Source: Stigmatella aurantiaca
GTDB taxonomy: Bacteria > Myxococcota > Myxococcia > Myxococcales > Myxococcaceae
Assembly (NCBI RefSeq): GCF_900109545.1
Contig: NZ_FOAP01000016.1
Span: forward strand, 1 to 64,000
Reading direction: 5' to 3'
Length of the DNA stretch: 64,000 bases
Below, in pieces: positions 26,789 through 36,612 of the stretch (position 1 is the first letter of the stretch; the number at the start of each line of letters is the position of its first letter). The position numbers and the translations under genes are program-made. The notes under the pieces were generated by a model. That model was given only the letters and a program-made list of their open reading frames with translations, ran no database searches and was not told the DNA's origin.

Positions 26789-28285
26789 GTGATGCGGAGA
26801 TTGGTGGGCGCGTGCGCGGTGGTGGCGGTGGTGATGGCGTGGGCATGTGGCTCGGAGTCGGAGCCCCCTGTTCAGAACAACGTGAATGAGGAGCCCCAGA
26901 AGCCGGGAGCGCCGGACTCGGGAACCCCGGGGACGCCGGGCGCTCCGGACTCGGGCACCCCGCAGCTTCCGGATTCGGGCACGCCCGAAACGCCGGACTC
27001 GGGGACGCCGGACCTCCCGGACTCGGGGACGCCCGACGTTCCGCCTCCTCCGCCCCAGGGGGGGCCGGGCCCCTGGCCCACCGACACGGTGGTCAACTAC
27101 ACGCAGCGCTACAACCTGGGGCGCGTGCAGTCGGTGAGCGTGGACGACGCCCAGAACATCTGGCTGCTCAACGGCGAGAGCATCGGCGTGCTGCGCCCGG
27201 GCGACACCCAGCCCCGGTGGGTGAGCCACATCGGCCAGGCCAGCCAGGGCTTCGGCCCGGACCGGCTGGCCACGGGCTCCACCGTCATCTGCGGCGGCAC
27301 GGCGGGCCGGGCCTACGTGGGCTACACCGCCGAGGACGTGCCGGGCGGCGCCTTCATCTTCAGCCCCGACGGGCGCTCGCATCCCCACTACAACGATCCG
27401 GACCCCACCCGGTATGACCCCGTGCGCTACGGCGAGTACCTGAAGGGCGACATGGACGTGGTGCGCCTGACCGCCGACGGCTCCATCGCGCTGGAAGAGC
27501 ACCTGCAGAAGTCCGCCACGCCCAACGGGCCGCAGAACATCGGCATCCGCAACACCAACGACCACCACTTCGACGAGGACCGCTCGGTGCTCACCTGCGC
27601 CAAGGTGATGAAGGGCTCGCAGCGCGGGGACATCTACATCGGCACCAACCACGGCGTCACCCGCATCAAGGGCCTGCAGTACAACAGCCACCGGCACCCG
27701 GTGTGGTTCGAGGAGAAGCGGGACGAGAACGGCAACGTCACCGGCGAGACGCAGCGCGCCGGCTACACCTACGCGCTGGGCATCTCCCAGGAAGGCGACG
27801 TGCTCATCGGCAACGACTGGAACGTGGGCGTGGTGCCGCCGACCCCGAACCTGGTGGACTGGGACCGGACCGAGCAGTCCATCATGCCCGAGAAGCTCAA
27901 CAGCTACGTGCGCGCCGTGAACAGCCTGCCGGAGAAGGACTACTGGCGCGGCTTCCAGCAGACCACCGACGGCAGCTACTACCTGGCCAGCCGCGACTTC
28001 GGGCTGTGGAAGATGACCATCCTGCGCCGCTCGGAGGAGAGCTCCGTGAAGGTGGCGGGGCTGCCCACCGACTCGCTCACCGCGCTGGCGGCCACCGATG
28101 ACGGCTCGCTCTTCATCGGCACCAAGACGCACGGCCTGTGGCGCATGGATGCCCAGAAGCAGCTCTCCCAGGTGACGGGCGTGGACGGCACCCAGGTGCG
28201 CGAGCTCTTCTATGATCCGTCGGTGAAGCCCGCCTCGCTCTACGTCCTCACGAGCAGCGGCCTCACGGTGATTCGCGGCCACTAA
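26789..28285 (+). CDS. Beta-propeller lipoprotein with SGTP-repeat spacer
   Basis: About 498 residues. Translation can start at GTG 26789 or the adjoining ATG 26792; GGGAGG precedes by 8-11 bases. Lipobox in VVMAWACG. A spacer built of PDSGTP repeats (about residues 42-85) ends in a Pro run and leads into a domain with propeller-like strands (VQSVSVDDAQNIWLLNGESIG, VVRLTADGSIAL, YALGISQEGDVLIGNDWNVG, LTALAATDDGSLFIGTKTHGLW), as in two-component-regulator-type propellers. It is presumably displayed on the outer membrane, the spacer holding the domain off the surface. Ligand unknown. Stands alone between two terminators. Confidence 0.85.
   Translation: MMRRLVGACAVVAVVMAWACGSESEPPVQNNVNEEPQKPGAPDSGTPGTPGAPDSGTPQLPDSGTPETPDSGTPDLPDSGTPDVPPPPPQGGPGPWPTDTVVNYTQRYNLGRVQSVSVDDAQNIWLLNGESIGVLRPGDTQPRWVSHIGQASQGFGPDRLATGSTVICGGTAGRAYVGYTAEDVPGGAFIFSPDGRSHPHYNDPDPTRYDPVRYGEYLKGDMDVVRLTADGSIALEEHLQKSATPNGPQNIGIRNTNDHHFDEDRSVLTCAKVMKGSQRGDIYIGTNHGVTRIKGLQYNSHRHPVWFEEKRDENGNVTGETQRAGYTYALGISQEGDVLIGNDWNVGVVPPTPNLVDWDRTEQSIMPEKLNSYVRAVNSLPEKDYWRGFQQTTDGSYYLASRDFGLWKMTILRRSEESSVKVAGLPTDSLTALAATDDGSLFIGTKTHGLWRMDAQKQLSQVTGVDGTQVRELFYDPSVKPASLYVLTSSGLTVIRGH
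26912..27043 (+). repeat. Short tandem repeat encoding PDSGTP units
   Basis: Five copies of a CCGGACTCGGGNACNCC-type unit inside the lipoprotein gene, the last four spaced by 24 bases. Such coding repeats can change copy number by slippage and so alter spacer length. Confidence 0.75.
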
Positions 28286-28317
28286 CCGCCGTCACTGAAC
28301 CAGCACCGCCTCACACG

Positions 28318-28357
28318 AGGGCCGGTGGGGGAGCCGAGAGGCCCTCCCGCCGGCCCT
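28318..28357 (+). terminator. Stem-loop after the propeller lipoprotein
   Basis: AGGGCCGG (28318-28325) pairs with CCGGCCCT (28350-28357), with additional GGGAG/CTCCC pairing inside. No long T-run. The remaining bases up to 28584 show no further gene. Confidence 0.55.
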
Positions 28358-28584
28358 TCGCATTGGGCCCTACCTTGGACGACACGCCGGGGCCGCTCTG
28401 CGAGCAACTGGACGCGGCCCCTGCCCTGGGGATGGGAATATCCCAGGCCCCTGATCGCCTTCTGAGGAGGCCAAAAGTTTCACGGGACACGGAGGGCAAG
28501 CAGGCAGCGCCCCCCGGCTTCATTCCCGTGGGCCTTCTTCTCTAGAATCGTCCGCCCGCCGGATGACGTTTTGGAAGGACACGC

Positions 28585-29487
28585 ATGCGCTTGAGACTCT
28601 CCCGCCGCCTCGAAGCCCGCGCCACCCTGAACGTGGCCGCCAACGCCCTGGCCCCCAACAGGCTGCGCCCGGCGCGGAACGAGCTCGTGCTCCGGGATGA
28701 GCCCGAGGCGCTGCGGCTGCGCTGGCGGGACTACTTCGCGCTCAACGAGCACCTGCTGCACGTGCCGGGGCTGAGCCCGGAGCATGACGGGCTGCGCGTG
28801 GCGCAGCTGTCGGACGTGCACGTGGGCCAGGCCACCTCCGCGGTGCGCATCCGCCGCGCGGTGGAGGCGGTGAACGCCTCGGCGCCGGACCTGGTGTTCC
28901 TCACGGGCGACTACGTCACCCACAGCCCCAAGCCGCTGCCGCGCGTGCGCGAGCTGCTGGCGGGGCTCCGGGGCCCCGTCTTCGTGGTGATGGGCAACCA
29001 TGACCACTGGGTGAACGCGCCCTACCTGCGCGAGGGCTTCGAGCAGCTGGGCTACACGGTGCTCCAGAACGAGCACCGGGTGGTGCACGTGCGCGGGGCG
29101 CCCGCCACGGTGCTCGGCGTGGACGATGGGCGCACGGGCCGCGACGACGTGGAGGCCACCTTCCGGGGCGCGCCCACGAGCGGCACGCGGCTGGTGCTGG
29201 CCCACACCCCTCCCACCATCGAGAAGCTGCCGCCGCACCAGGGGCTGGTGCAGTTCTCCGGACACACGCACGGCGGCCAGTTCGTGGTGCGCGGCCTCAC
29301 CGAGGCCGTCTTCCGCCGCGCGGGCCAGCCCTACATCCGCGGCCACTACACCGTGCGCGGCAACCAGCTCTACGTGAACCAGGGGCTGGGCTTCGGCTTC
29401 GGCGGGCCCTACCTGCGGCGCGGCACCCAGCCCGAGGTGGCCTTCTTCACGCTGCGCGCCGCCCCCGCCCTCCAGCCGGCCCTGTAG
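28585..29487 (+). CDS. Calcineurin-type metallophosphoesterase
   Basis: 300 residues with the full set of dimetal ligands: DVHVG, GDYVT, GNHDHW, and GHTHGGQ near the C-terminus, plus LAHTPP. The layout resembles the YaeI/YkoE-type phosphodiesterases that act at or near membranes, though no clear membrane anchor is seen here; the basic N-terminus (MRLRLSRRLEARATL) might lie at the membrane. GGAAGGA sits seven bases before the ATG. Monocistronic in this view; the substrate cannot be told from sequence. Confidence 0.87.
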   Translation: MRLRLSRRLEARATLNVAANALAPNRLRPARNELVLRDEPEALRLRWRDYFALNEHLLHVPGLSPEHDGLRVAQLSDVHVGQATSAVRIRRAVEAVNASAPDLVFLTGDYVTHSPKPLPRVRELLAGLRGPVFVVMGNHDHWVNAPYLREGFEQLGYTVLQNEHRVVHVRGAPATVLGVDDGRTGRDDVEATFRGAPTSGTRLVLAHTPPTIEKLPPHQGLVQFSGHTHGGQFVVRGLTEAVFRRAGQPYIRGHYTVRGNQLYVNQGLGFGFGGPYLRRGTQPEVAFFTLRAAPALQPAL

Positions 29488-29564
29488 CCCCTTGCCGCGC
29501 GGGCCCGGCCTTCTTGTCCGGGCCCTCCCGGACGCCTACACTGTGCGCAGCAGGAGCAATGGCG

Positions 29565-30194
29565 ATGGGTAAGAGAGGTCCGCCCCCGAGCTTCGATCGT
29601 GCCGAGGCGCTGCGCCAGGCGATGAACGTCTTCTGGGAGCACGGCTACGAGGGGGCGACCATCTCCCAGCTCAAGGAGGCGATGGGCGGGCTGTGTGCCC
29701 CCAGCATCTACGCCGCGTTCGGCTCGAAGGAGGCGCTGTTCCGCGAGGCGGTGGAGCTCTACCGCACGGACAGCCGGCCCTTCTGGGGCGACGAGCAGCC
29801 CACGGCGCGCGGCGCCCTCGAGACGCTGCTGCGCAACGCCGCCATCCGCTACTCCACGCCGGGCCAGCCGCGCGGCTGCATGGTGGATCTCGGCACGACG
29901 CTCAGCTCGCCCAGCAACCGCGGCATCCAGGACTACCTACGGGCCTGCCGGCACGAGGCGGCCGCGAAGATTCGCGCGCGGCTCCAGCGCGGCATCGCCG
30001 AGGGCGACCTGGATGCCCGGACGGACGTGGAGGCACTCACGGCCTTCTACACCACGGTGCTCCAGGGGCTCTCGACGCAGGCCAGCGACGGCGCCTCCCG
30101 GCAGACGATGATGGCGGCCGTCGGCTGCGCGATGGCGGCCTGGGACACGCTGTCGGGCGCGGCCCAGGCCCCCACCGTTCCTAGCCGTTCCTAA
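29565..30194 (+). CDS. TetR/AcrR-family transcriptional regulator
   Basis: 209 residues from ATG 29565, eight bases after AGGAG (the ATG at 29559 is too close to it). The N-terminal helix-turn-helix is clear: FDRAEALRQAMNVFWEHGYEGATISQL, with PSIYAAFGSKEALFREAV as recognition helix and following helix. The C-terminal ligand domain contains RGCMVDLGTT and a helix ending QGLSTQASDGASRQTMMA, as in the group with a TetR_C-type domain. No divergent target gene is adjacent. Its last four bases overlap the stop of the facing mini-lipoprotein. Confidence 0.88.
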   Translation: MGKRGPPPSFDRAEALRQAMNVFWEHGYEGATISQLKEAMGGLCAPSIYAAFGSKEALFREAVELYRTDSRPFWGDEQPTARGALETLLRNAAIRYSTPGQPRGCMVDLGTTLSSPSNRGIQDYLRACRHEAAAKIRARLQRGIAEGDLDARTDVEALTAFYTTVLQGLSTQASDGASRQTMMAAVGCAMAAWDTLSGAAQAPTVPSRS

Positions 30195-30442
30195 TTGTCA
30201 CACATCACGTCGAGACATCCGCCGCCCACCGGGGCGCAGACGCCACAGGCCGAGTTGCAGCAGAACGTGCCCTTGTTGCAGTAGTTCGTGCCACAAGGAC
30301 CGCCGCCCGCGATGGACTCCTCGTCCGGGGCCTGCTGGACAAGCGCCGGGCTCTGCTCGCCCAGGGCCTCCTCCTCCTGCACCGCACCACCACAGGCCGC
30401 CGCCAGCGCCAGCCACATCATCCCCATCAGCTTCGTCTTCAT
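30191..30442 (-). CDS. Cys-rich mini-lipoprotein
   Basis: 83 residues. Signal and lipobox: LMGMMWLALAAACGG. The mature part starts Glu/Gln-rich and ends in a knot of eight cysteines (CGTNYCNKGTFCCNSACGVC, then CLDVMC). This kind of short secreted Cys-rich lipoprotein is common in myxobacteria; function unknown. Convergent with and overlapping the TetR gene by four bases. Confidence 0.78.
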   Translation of the reverse strand: MKTKLMGMMWLALAAACGGAVQEEEALGEQSPALVQQAPDEESIAGGGPCGTNYCNKGTFCCNSACGVCAPVGGGCLDVMCDN

Positions 30443-30611
30443 GACGGATCCGCTCCTCTTCGCAGGGAGCGGCGCATCCTAGTAAGGGCAGCAAAAGCCG
30501 ACAATGTTGGACCCCCTCGTGGCGTATCCTGCCCTGGCGGTCCATTGACCCGGACAAAAGCCCGCTGGTAGACAGCAAGGCCCCTCTCCCCTCTTGATTC
30601 CCGTGTGCCCA

Positions 30612-31790
30612 GTGGCTTTCACCCCAACGGTCTGGCTCCTGGATGACAGCCCCACGGAAACAGACTTCATCCGGACGGCGTTGGCGTCTACCTGCCGCGT
30701 CTCCAGCTTCACGGACGGCGCGGCCTTTCTGGAGGCACTCGGCCACTCGGAGTTCCCCGATGTGGCGGTGATGGACTGGGAGATGCCGGGCCTCTCCGGC
30801 ATCGAGGTGTGCGAGTACCTTCGGAGCAACCGGGCCACGGAGTTCCTGCCGGTGCTCTTGCTGACCTCGCACCAGACGGCGGAAGACGTGGTGCGGGGCA
30901 TGGAGGCGGGCGCCAACGACTACGTCTTCAAGCCGTTCCGGCCCCAGGAACTCGTGGCGCGCGTGCAGGCACAGGCGCGGCGGGACCTTCAGCGGAAGCG
31001 GACGCTCGCGCAGGAGCAGGCCCAGCGGGTGAGGGCGGAGAACGCGCTCGCGGAGGTGCGGGCCGCCGAGGAGCGGGCCCGGGCCGCGGAGGCCGGCACC
31101 CGTCAGCGTGCCGAGTTCGAGCGCCGGCTGATCGGCATTGTCAGTCACGACCTGCGCAACCCCCTGAGCGCAATCTCCCTGACGGCTTCAGCCATGGCAC
31201 GCCAGGGGATCAGCGAGCGGCACCAACGCGGCCTCCAGCGCATCCTGCTGTCGGCCGAGCGTGCCACGCGGATGATCCACGACCTGCTGGACTTCACCCG
31301 GGCCCAGAAGGGCAGTGGCATGGCCATCCAGCGGACGGCCTCGGACCTGCACGTGGTGGTGGGCGCGATCGTGGACGAGGTGAGAGATGCCCACCCGAGC
31401 CGGTCCATCGAAGTCACCCAGAGCGGCAATGGCGTGGGCGACTGGGATCCGGACCGGCTGGAGCAGGTCGCCTCGAACCTGCTGAGCAACGCGCTTCAGT
31501 ACAGCCCGGCGGACACGCCGGTGCGGGTAGAGACGCGGGGGGAAGACGGCACGCTGGTGCTGCAGATCCAGAACGCCGGGCCCCCGATTCCCGAGGAGCT
31601 GCTGCCCCGCATTTTCGAGCCCATGGAGCGGGGCAGTGCCCAGACGGGAAGCAACATCGGCCTGGGCCTCTATATCGTGCGGAACCTGGTGCTCGCGCAC
31701 GGAGGGACCGTCAGCGTCCATTCCACGGAGGCCGAGGGCACCACCTTCACGGTGCGGCTGCCGCGTCAGGCCCCCTCGGAGCAGGACTAA
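30612..31790 (+). CDS. Receiver-histidine kinase (orphan)
   Basis: About 392 residues from GTG 30612 (GTG 30603 or TTG 30594 are alternatives; none has a clear ribosome site). N-terminal receiver (about 5-125; WLLDDSPTETDFI, acceptor Asp55 in VMDWEMPGLSG, Lys in FKPFRPQEL), an Ala/Glu/Arg coiled coil, HisKA with His179 in IVSHDLRNPLSAI and HATPase (NLLSNALQYSPADTP, GLGLYIVRNLVLAHGG). Soluble. The post-H-box motif LLDFTRAQKGSGM links it to the kinases at 7438, 36613 and 43348. The receiver-first layout fits a middle step in a phosphorelay. Confidence 0.88.
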   Translation: MAFTPTVWLLDDSPTETDFIRTALASTCRVSSFTDGAAFLEALGHSEFPDVAVMDWEMPGLSGIEVCEYLRSNRATEFLPVLLLTSHQTAEDVVRGMEAGANDYVFKPFRPQELVARVQAQARRDLQRKRTLAQEQAQRVRAENALAEVRAAEERARAAEAGTRQRAEFERRLIGIVSHDLRNPLSAISLTASAMARQGISERHQRGLQRILLSAERATRMIHDLLDFTRAQKGSGMAIQRTASDLHVVVGAIVDEVRDAHPSRSIEVTQSGNGVGDWDPDRLEQVASNLLSNALQYSPADTPVRVETRGEDGTLVLQIQNAGPPIPEELLPRIFEPMERGSAQTGSNIGLGLYIVRNLVLAHGGTVSVHSTEAEGTTFTVRLPRQAPSEQD

Positions 31791-31798
31791 GGCCCCCG

Positions 31799-32641
<843 letters not shown>

Positions 32642-32666
32642 CTAGGGTCCCCTCCCCGCTCCCGGA

Positions 32667-34094
32667 ATGCTCTTCACCAGCGCCACGTTCCTCTTGTTTC
32701 ACCTCGCGGTGGTGGCCCTGCGGTGGGTCCTGCCCCGGTGGCTGGTGTCCCCGCTGCTGCTGGTGAGCAGCTACGTCTTCTACCTGTCCTGGGGGCCCGT
32801 GTACGGCCTGCTCATGGGAGGGATGACGCTGGTAGGCTGGGCGGTGGCGCTCGGGATGGAGCGCGGCTGGCACCGGCGGATGTTGCTGGGCGGCAGCGTG
32901 GTGGCCCTCCTGGGAGTGCTCGCCTGGTTCAAGTATGCCGGCTTCCTGGCGGCGCAGGGCGCGGCCGTGCTGCGGCTCCTGGGTCACGAAGCGGGCACAG
33001 GCAAGGTGGACATCGTCCTGCCGCTGGCCATCTCCTTCTATACGTTCGAGCTCATCAGCTACCTGGTGGACGTGTACCGGGGCACCCCGGCGGAGCGCTC
33101 GCTGTGGCGCTTTGCCCTATACGTGGCCTACTACCCGCACCTCATCGCGGGCCCCATCGTCCGCGCGGGCGAGCTGCTGCCCCAGCTGCGCACGCCTTCC
33201 GCCTTCGACGGGCAGCGCTTCAGCGAGGGGGTGTTCCTGTGCCTCATCGGCTTCACCAAGAAGCTCGTCTTCGCCGACCGCCTCTCCTTTTGGGCGGACG
33301 AGGTGTTCGCCCGCCCGGGCGCGCACGCGAGCTTCGGCGTGTGGATGGGCGTCATCGCTTACACGGGGCAGATCTACTGTGACTTCTCCGGGTACACGGA
33401 CATCGCCCGGGGCGCGTCGAAGATGCTGGGGCTGGAACTGCCGGAGAACTTCCGGCTGCCCTACCTCTCCACCTCGCTCACCGAGTTCTGGCGGCGCTGG
33501 CACATGACGCTGTCGCGCTGGCTGCGCGACTACCTCTACATCTCCCTGGGCGGAAACCGACACGGCGCCTGGGCGCAGTACCGCAACCTCTTCCTCACCA
33601 TGGTGCTGGGCGGGCTGTGGCACGGGGCGAACTGGACATTCCTCTTCTGGGGCGCGCTGCACGGGGCGGGGCTCGCGGTGCACAAGTTGTGGGATGGCTT
33701 CGCGCGGGCCCGGTCCTGGGGCGCGCTGCGCGAACGGCTGCCGTACCGCATGGCCGCCTGGGCGGGGACGCTGGTGTTCGTGATGGTGGGCTGGGTGTAC
33801 TTCCGCGCGCCTACCTTCACGCTCGCGCACGAGGTGCTCGGACGCATGTTCCTGCCCGCCATGGGGCCAGACACGCTCCAGACAGCGTGGACCGCGTTCC
33901 CGGTGGGGCTGCGCACGGCACTGATGCTCACCGGCGCGCTGGCGGGGGCGCACGTGCTGGGGCGCTTCGAGGTGGGCACCAGGCTGCACGGATGGCTGCC
34001 AGCGCCAGCGCGGGGAGTGGTGTGGCTGGCGCTGGTGCTCGGCTGCTACCTGCTGGCCGAGCCCCGGGAGCAGTTCATCTATTTCCAGTTCTGA
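32667..34094 (+). CDS. MBOAT-family O-acyltransferase (AlgI-like)
   Basis: 475 residues with about ten membrane segments. MBOAT marks: VLPLAISFYTFELISYLVDVYRG, TGQIYCDFSGYTDIARG, EFWRRWHMTLSRWLRDYLY (His279) and the catalytic His319 in GGLWHGANW. It moves acyl groups, usually acetyl, across the inner membrane to a periplasmic SGNH partner that O-acetylates polysaccharide. The next gene, three bases downstream, encodes just such an SGNH protein, so the pair likely modifies an exopolysaccharide or O-antigen. No glycosyltransferases are in view. Confidence 0.93.
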   Translation: MLFTSATFLLFHLAVVALRWVLPRWLVSPLLLVSSYVFYLSWGPVYGLLMGGMTLVGWAVALGMERGWHRRMLLGGSVVALLGVLAWFKYAGFLAAQGAAVLRLLGHEAGTGKVDIVLPLAISFYTFELISYLVDVYRGTPAERSLWRFALYVAYYPHLIAGPIVRAGELLPQLRTPSAFDGQRFSEGVFLCLIGFTKKLVFADRLSFWADEVFARPGAHASFGVWMGVIAYTGQIYCDFSGYTDIARGASKMLGLELPENFRLPYLSTSLTEFWRRWHMTLSRWLRDYLYISLGGNRHGAWAQYRNLFLTMVLGGLWHGANWTFLFWGALHGAGLAVHKLWDGFARARSWGALRERLPYRMAAWAGTLVFVMVGWVYFRAPTFTLAHEVLGRMFLPAMGPDTLQTAWTAFPVGLRTALMLTGALAGAHVLGRFEVGTRLHGWLPAPARGVVWLALVLGCYLLAEPREQFIYFQF

Positions 34095-34097
34095 GCC

Positions 34098-35654
34098 ATG
34101 AACACCGCCCGGCCTTCCCCCGCTCCAGAGCCGCTGCCCTCCGGACCCTCCGTCCCGCCCGAGCTTCCTTCGGCAGGACCCGCGCGCCACCGCTGGGCCG
34201 CGGGGGTAGCGGTGGCGGTGCTGGTACTGGGCGTGGTGGGACTGGATGCGGGCTTCCGCCGCTCGCGGCTGGCGAAGGCCCTGGCGGCCGAGAGCCTCTA
34301 CATCCACAAGGGGCGCACCTTCGATGCGTCCCCGGGCGCGGACATCGGCATGACGGGGGACTCGCGCATCCTCCACGGCTTCTTCCCGGCGGTGGCGGCC
34401 GATCTCCTGGAGGAGGAGCGGGGCGAGCGGCTGCGCGTGTACAACGCGGGCCTGTCCGGCGCGCCGCCCATGGCGCAGCTGGCCTGGGTGCGGCGCTTCC
34501 TGTCCCATCCGGAGCGGCGGGCGAAGCTCGTGGTGATGGGCATCTCGCCGTACATGTTCTCATCGCGGATCGCCTGGCATCCTTCGCGCGAGTCGCTCAC
34601 CACGCTGTGGCGGCTCCAGGACCTGGTCGCGGCGGTGCGGGCGGGGGCGGGGTTCGAGGAGCTGAGCACCATCACCGTGTCGAACCTTTTCGAGGCGGTG
34701 CGGCTCCGGCCCCAGGTGGTGCAGGGGGTCTTCCACGGGCGCATGCCGGGCAGCGCGGCGGACCCGGGCGAGGACGGCTACGTGCGCATCGCGAGCGTGG
34801 ACCCGTACACGCAAGCAGCGCGTGCCCAGCATCGGGGCATGGGGTACCGCACGGAGATGTGGAAGCCCGAGGCCCACTTCGGCAACGAGCAGATGGGCTA
34901 CTTCGAGGAGGCCCTGCGCGAGCTGCGCGAGGAGGGCATCCCTACGTTGATCATCAACACCCCCTCGGCCAGCCAGGTGGAGGTGGCCTATGGCCCCAAC
35001 AGTCTCTATGACGAGCACCTCGCCTGGGTGAAGGCGAAGGCGGAGCAGTACGGAGCCAAGTTCGCGGACCTGAAGCGGGTGCCAGGCCTCCAGGACGCGG
35101 ACTTCGTGGACGGCGACCACCTGAGCGTCGCGGGCGCGGTGAAGTTCACGGAGTACCTGACGCGCGAGCACCTCCTGCCCATGCTTGGAGGCCCTGGGGC
35201 GGCGAGCGCCGGATGCCGCCCACTGTTCTCCTTCGACACGCCGGGGCTGCCCGGCTGGACACTCCAGGGCGAAGCGATGGCGGACGCGGTGCAGACAGGC
35301 CCCGTGCCCGGCCAGCAGCCCATCACCGGCCAGCGCGGAAGCGGGTTCTTCAACACGTTCACCGCCCAGGGAGACACGCCGGTGGGCGAAGCCCTCTCGC
35401 CGCCGTTCCTGATGGAGGGCTCCCGCCTGCGCCTGCGCGTGGGAGGGGGCGGCGCGGGACGCGAGGTGGGCGTGGCACTGCTTGTGGAAGGACGCGAGGT
35501 GGCGCGGGGACACGGCCAGGACGCGGAGCACCTGGGACAGGTGGCCTGGGACGTGGCAGGACTGCGGGGACAGACGGCACATCTGCGCATCTGGGACGCG
35601 GCCAGCGGCGGGTGGGGCCACATCCTCGTGGACGACGTGCGGATCTGCCCGTGA
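34098..35654 (+). CDS. Membrane-anchored SGNH O-acetyltransferase with C-terminal lectin-like domain
   Basis: 518 residues. One N-terminal membrane segment (AAGVAVAVLVLGVVGLDAGF) after a Pro-rich tail. SGNH fold: GDSR with Ser89 as likely nucleophile (block I), VYNAGLSGAP (block II-like), and D338GDH341 as the Asp-His pair. From about residue 370 a separate beta-sandwich follows (FDTPGLPGWTLQGEAM, GFFNTF, LRLRVGGGGAG, GGWGHILVDDVRI), resembling the non-catalytic domain of GH32 enzymes. Together with the MBOAT protein encoded three bases upstream it should transfer acetyl groups to a periplasmic glycan, as AlgJ/AlgX do; the extra domain may hold the polysaccharide. Confidence 0.85.
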   Translation: MNTARPSPAPEPLPSGPSVPPELPSAGPARHRWAAGVAVAVLVLGVVGLDAGFRRSRLAKALAAESLYIHKGRTFDASPGADIGMTGDSRILHGFFPAVAADLLEEERGERLRVYNAGLSGAPPMAQLAWVRRFLSHPERRAKLVVMGISPYMFSSRIAWHPSRESLTTLWRLQDLVAAVRAGAGFEELSTITVSNLFEAVRLRPQVVQGVFHGRMPGSAADPGEDGYVRIASVDPYTQAARAQHRGMGYRTEMWKPEAHFGNEQMGYFEEALRELREEGIPTLIINTPSASQVEVAYGPNSLYDEHLAWVKAKAEQYGAKFADLKRVPGLQDADFVDGDHLSVAGAVKFTEYLTREHLLPMLGGPGAASAGCRPLFSFDTPGLPGWTLQGEAMADAVQTGPVPGQQPITGQRGSGFFNTFTAQGDTPVGEALSPPFLMEGSRLRLRVGGGGAGREVGVALLVEGREVARGHGQDAEHLGQVAWDVAGLRGQTAHLRIWDAASGGWGHILVDDVRICP

Positions 35655-35729
35655 AAAGCAGAGACTCCTCCAAAGCGGAGCCTCTAGCACGCTAATCAGA
35701 AGGGCGGCTCACCGTGCCAAGGAGCACCA

Positions 35730-36188
35730 ATGAAAGTCTTTTCCCTCTTCCTGTCTTTGGCGGTGGCTAGCCTCGGTTGCAGCCATGCTCAACCCAAGGT
35801 GAATCACCAGATTTATGTGATTTCGGACGAGGCTCCCGGCATTGGCGGCTCAAGCGAGCATGATTGCGGCCAAGAGCAAGTTGATTGTTTCGAAAGATGC
35901 TGGAATGCCGACGACCGGCCATACCCTCATGTCAAACGCGACGAATGGTATTACAAATACTGCACGAAGAAGTGCCGCGAGGAGTACTTGGAATGCATCA
36001 AGGAGAGGGAAAAAACGGTCCAGCAAGCCCCCAAGCTGACCTTCACGCGCATGGACTCTGCGCTGGATTGGCTCAGGGAGCACAAGACCGAACTCATCAT
36101 TGGCACGGTGGTGCTCATCGCCGGCGTAGCATTCCTTATTGTGATAGGGGGAACTGGGGCGCTACTTCTTGTACCCGCCGCGATCTAG
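35730..36188 (+). CDS. Cys-rich lipoprotein resembling the N-terminal part of a polymorphic toxin
   Basis: 152 residues. Lipobox in LAVASLGC (Cys17). The mature part has paired cysteines (HDCGQEQVDCFERCW, KYCTKKCREEYLECIK), a linker ending MDSALDWLREHKTE, and a hydrophobic segment (LIIGTVVLIAGVAFLIVIGG) right at the C-terminus. From memory, myxobacterial toxin lipoproteins have this arrangement followed by a variable toxin domain; here the chain stops after the hydrophobic segment. Base composition drops markedly against the neighbours, a sign of transfer. It may be a headless toxin stub or a small structural relative. The next gene could be its partner. Confidence 0.7.
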   Translation: MKVFSLFLSLAVASLGCSHAQPKVNHQIYVISDEAPGIGGSSEHDCGQEQVDCFERCWNADDRPYPHVKRDEWYYKYCTKKCREEYLECIKEREKTVQQAPKLTFTRMDSALDWLREHKTELIIGTVVLIAGVAFLIVIGGTGALLLVPAAI

Positions 36189-36201
36189 CCTGGGAACAGT
36201 C

Positions 36202-36573
36202 ATGAATTATGACCCTCACTTCGATGTGGACGTAGCCCTGCGCACCATCGAATCCATCAGCCATGGTTTTCAAGACGGGTCCCCGGAAGAAGCCTCACTC
36301 CGGGCCGCAGCCACTGCTTTGCTTTACGTGCGAGAACTCGGCAAACTTGATGAGTACCGCGAGTTCTTCCGGCAGATCACGACACCAGCGATTGAGAGCG
36401 TGAAGGCTTCCCATGCATTCGCGACGCGCGAGGAAGCCGAGGAGTGGCTAAAGGGAACTCATGTCCCTGACGGGGAGCTCGTCAGCATTGCCAACCAGGG
36501 CTACCAGGTCGTGAACCTACCCCAAGGTGCTCGTTTCCTCAGGAACCCACTCCCGCAGGAGTTGGAGAAATAG
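36202..36573 (+). CDS. Small protein of unknown function, possible immunity partner
   Basis: 123 residues from ATG 36202, 13 bases after the lipoprotein stop. No signal peptide or membrane segment. Mostly helical (FDVDVALRTIESISHGF, ASLRAAATALLYVREL) with a C-terminal part (ATREEAEEWLKGTHVPDGELV, IANQGYQVVNL) that looks like a compact alpha-beta cap. Like its upstream neighbour it is less GC-rich than the surroundings. Family not recognised; the pairing with a toxin-like lipoprotein makes an immunity or regulatory role conceivable. Confidence 0.65.
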   Translation: MNYDPHFDVDVALRTIESISHGFQDGSPEEASLRAAATALLYVRELGKLDEYREFFRQITTPAIESVKASHAFATREEAEEWLKGTHVPDGELVSIANQGYQVVNLPQGARFLRNPLPQELEK

Positions 36574-36612
36574 CGGCCCACTGTCGCTTGACGGGTTCCT
36601 CTTTCCCGAAGC

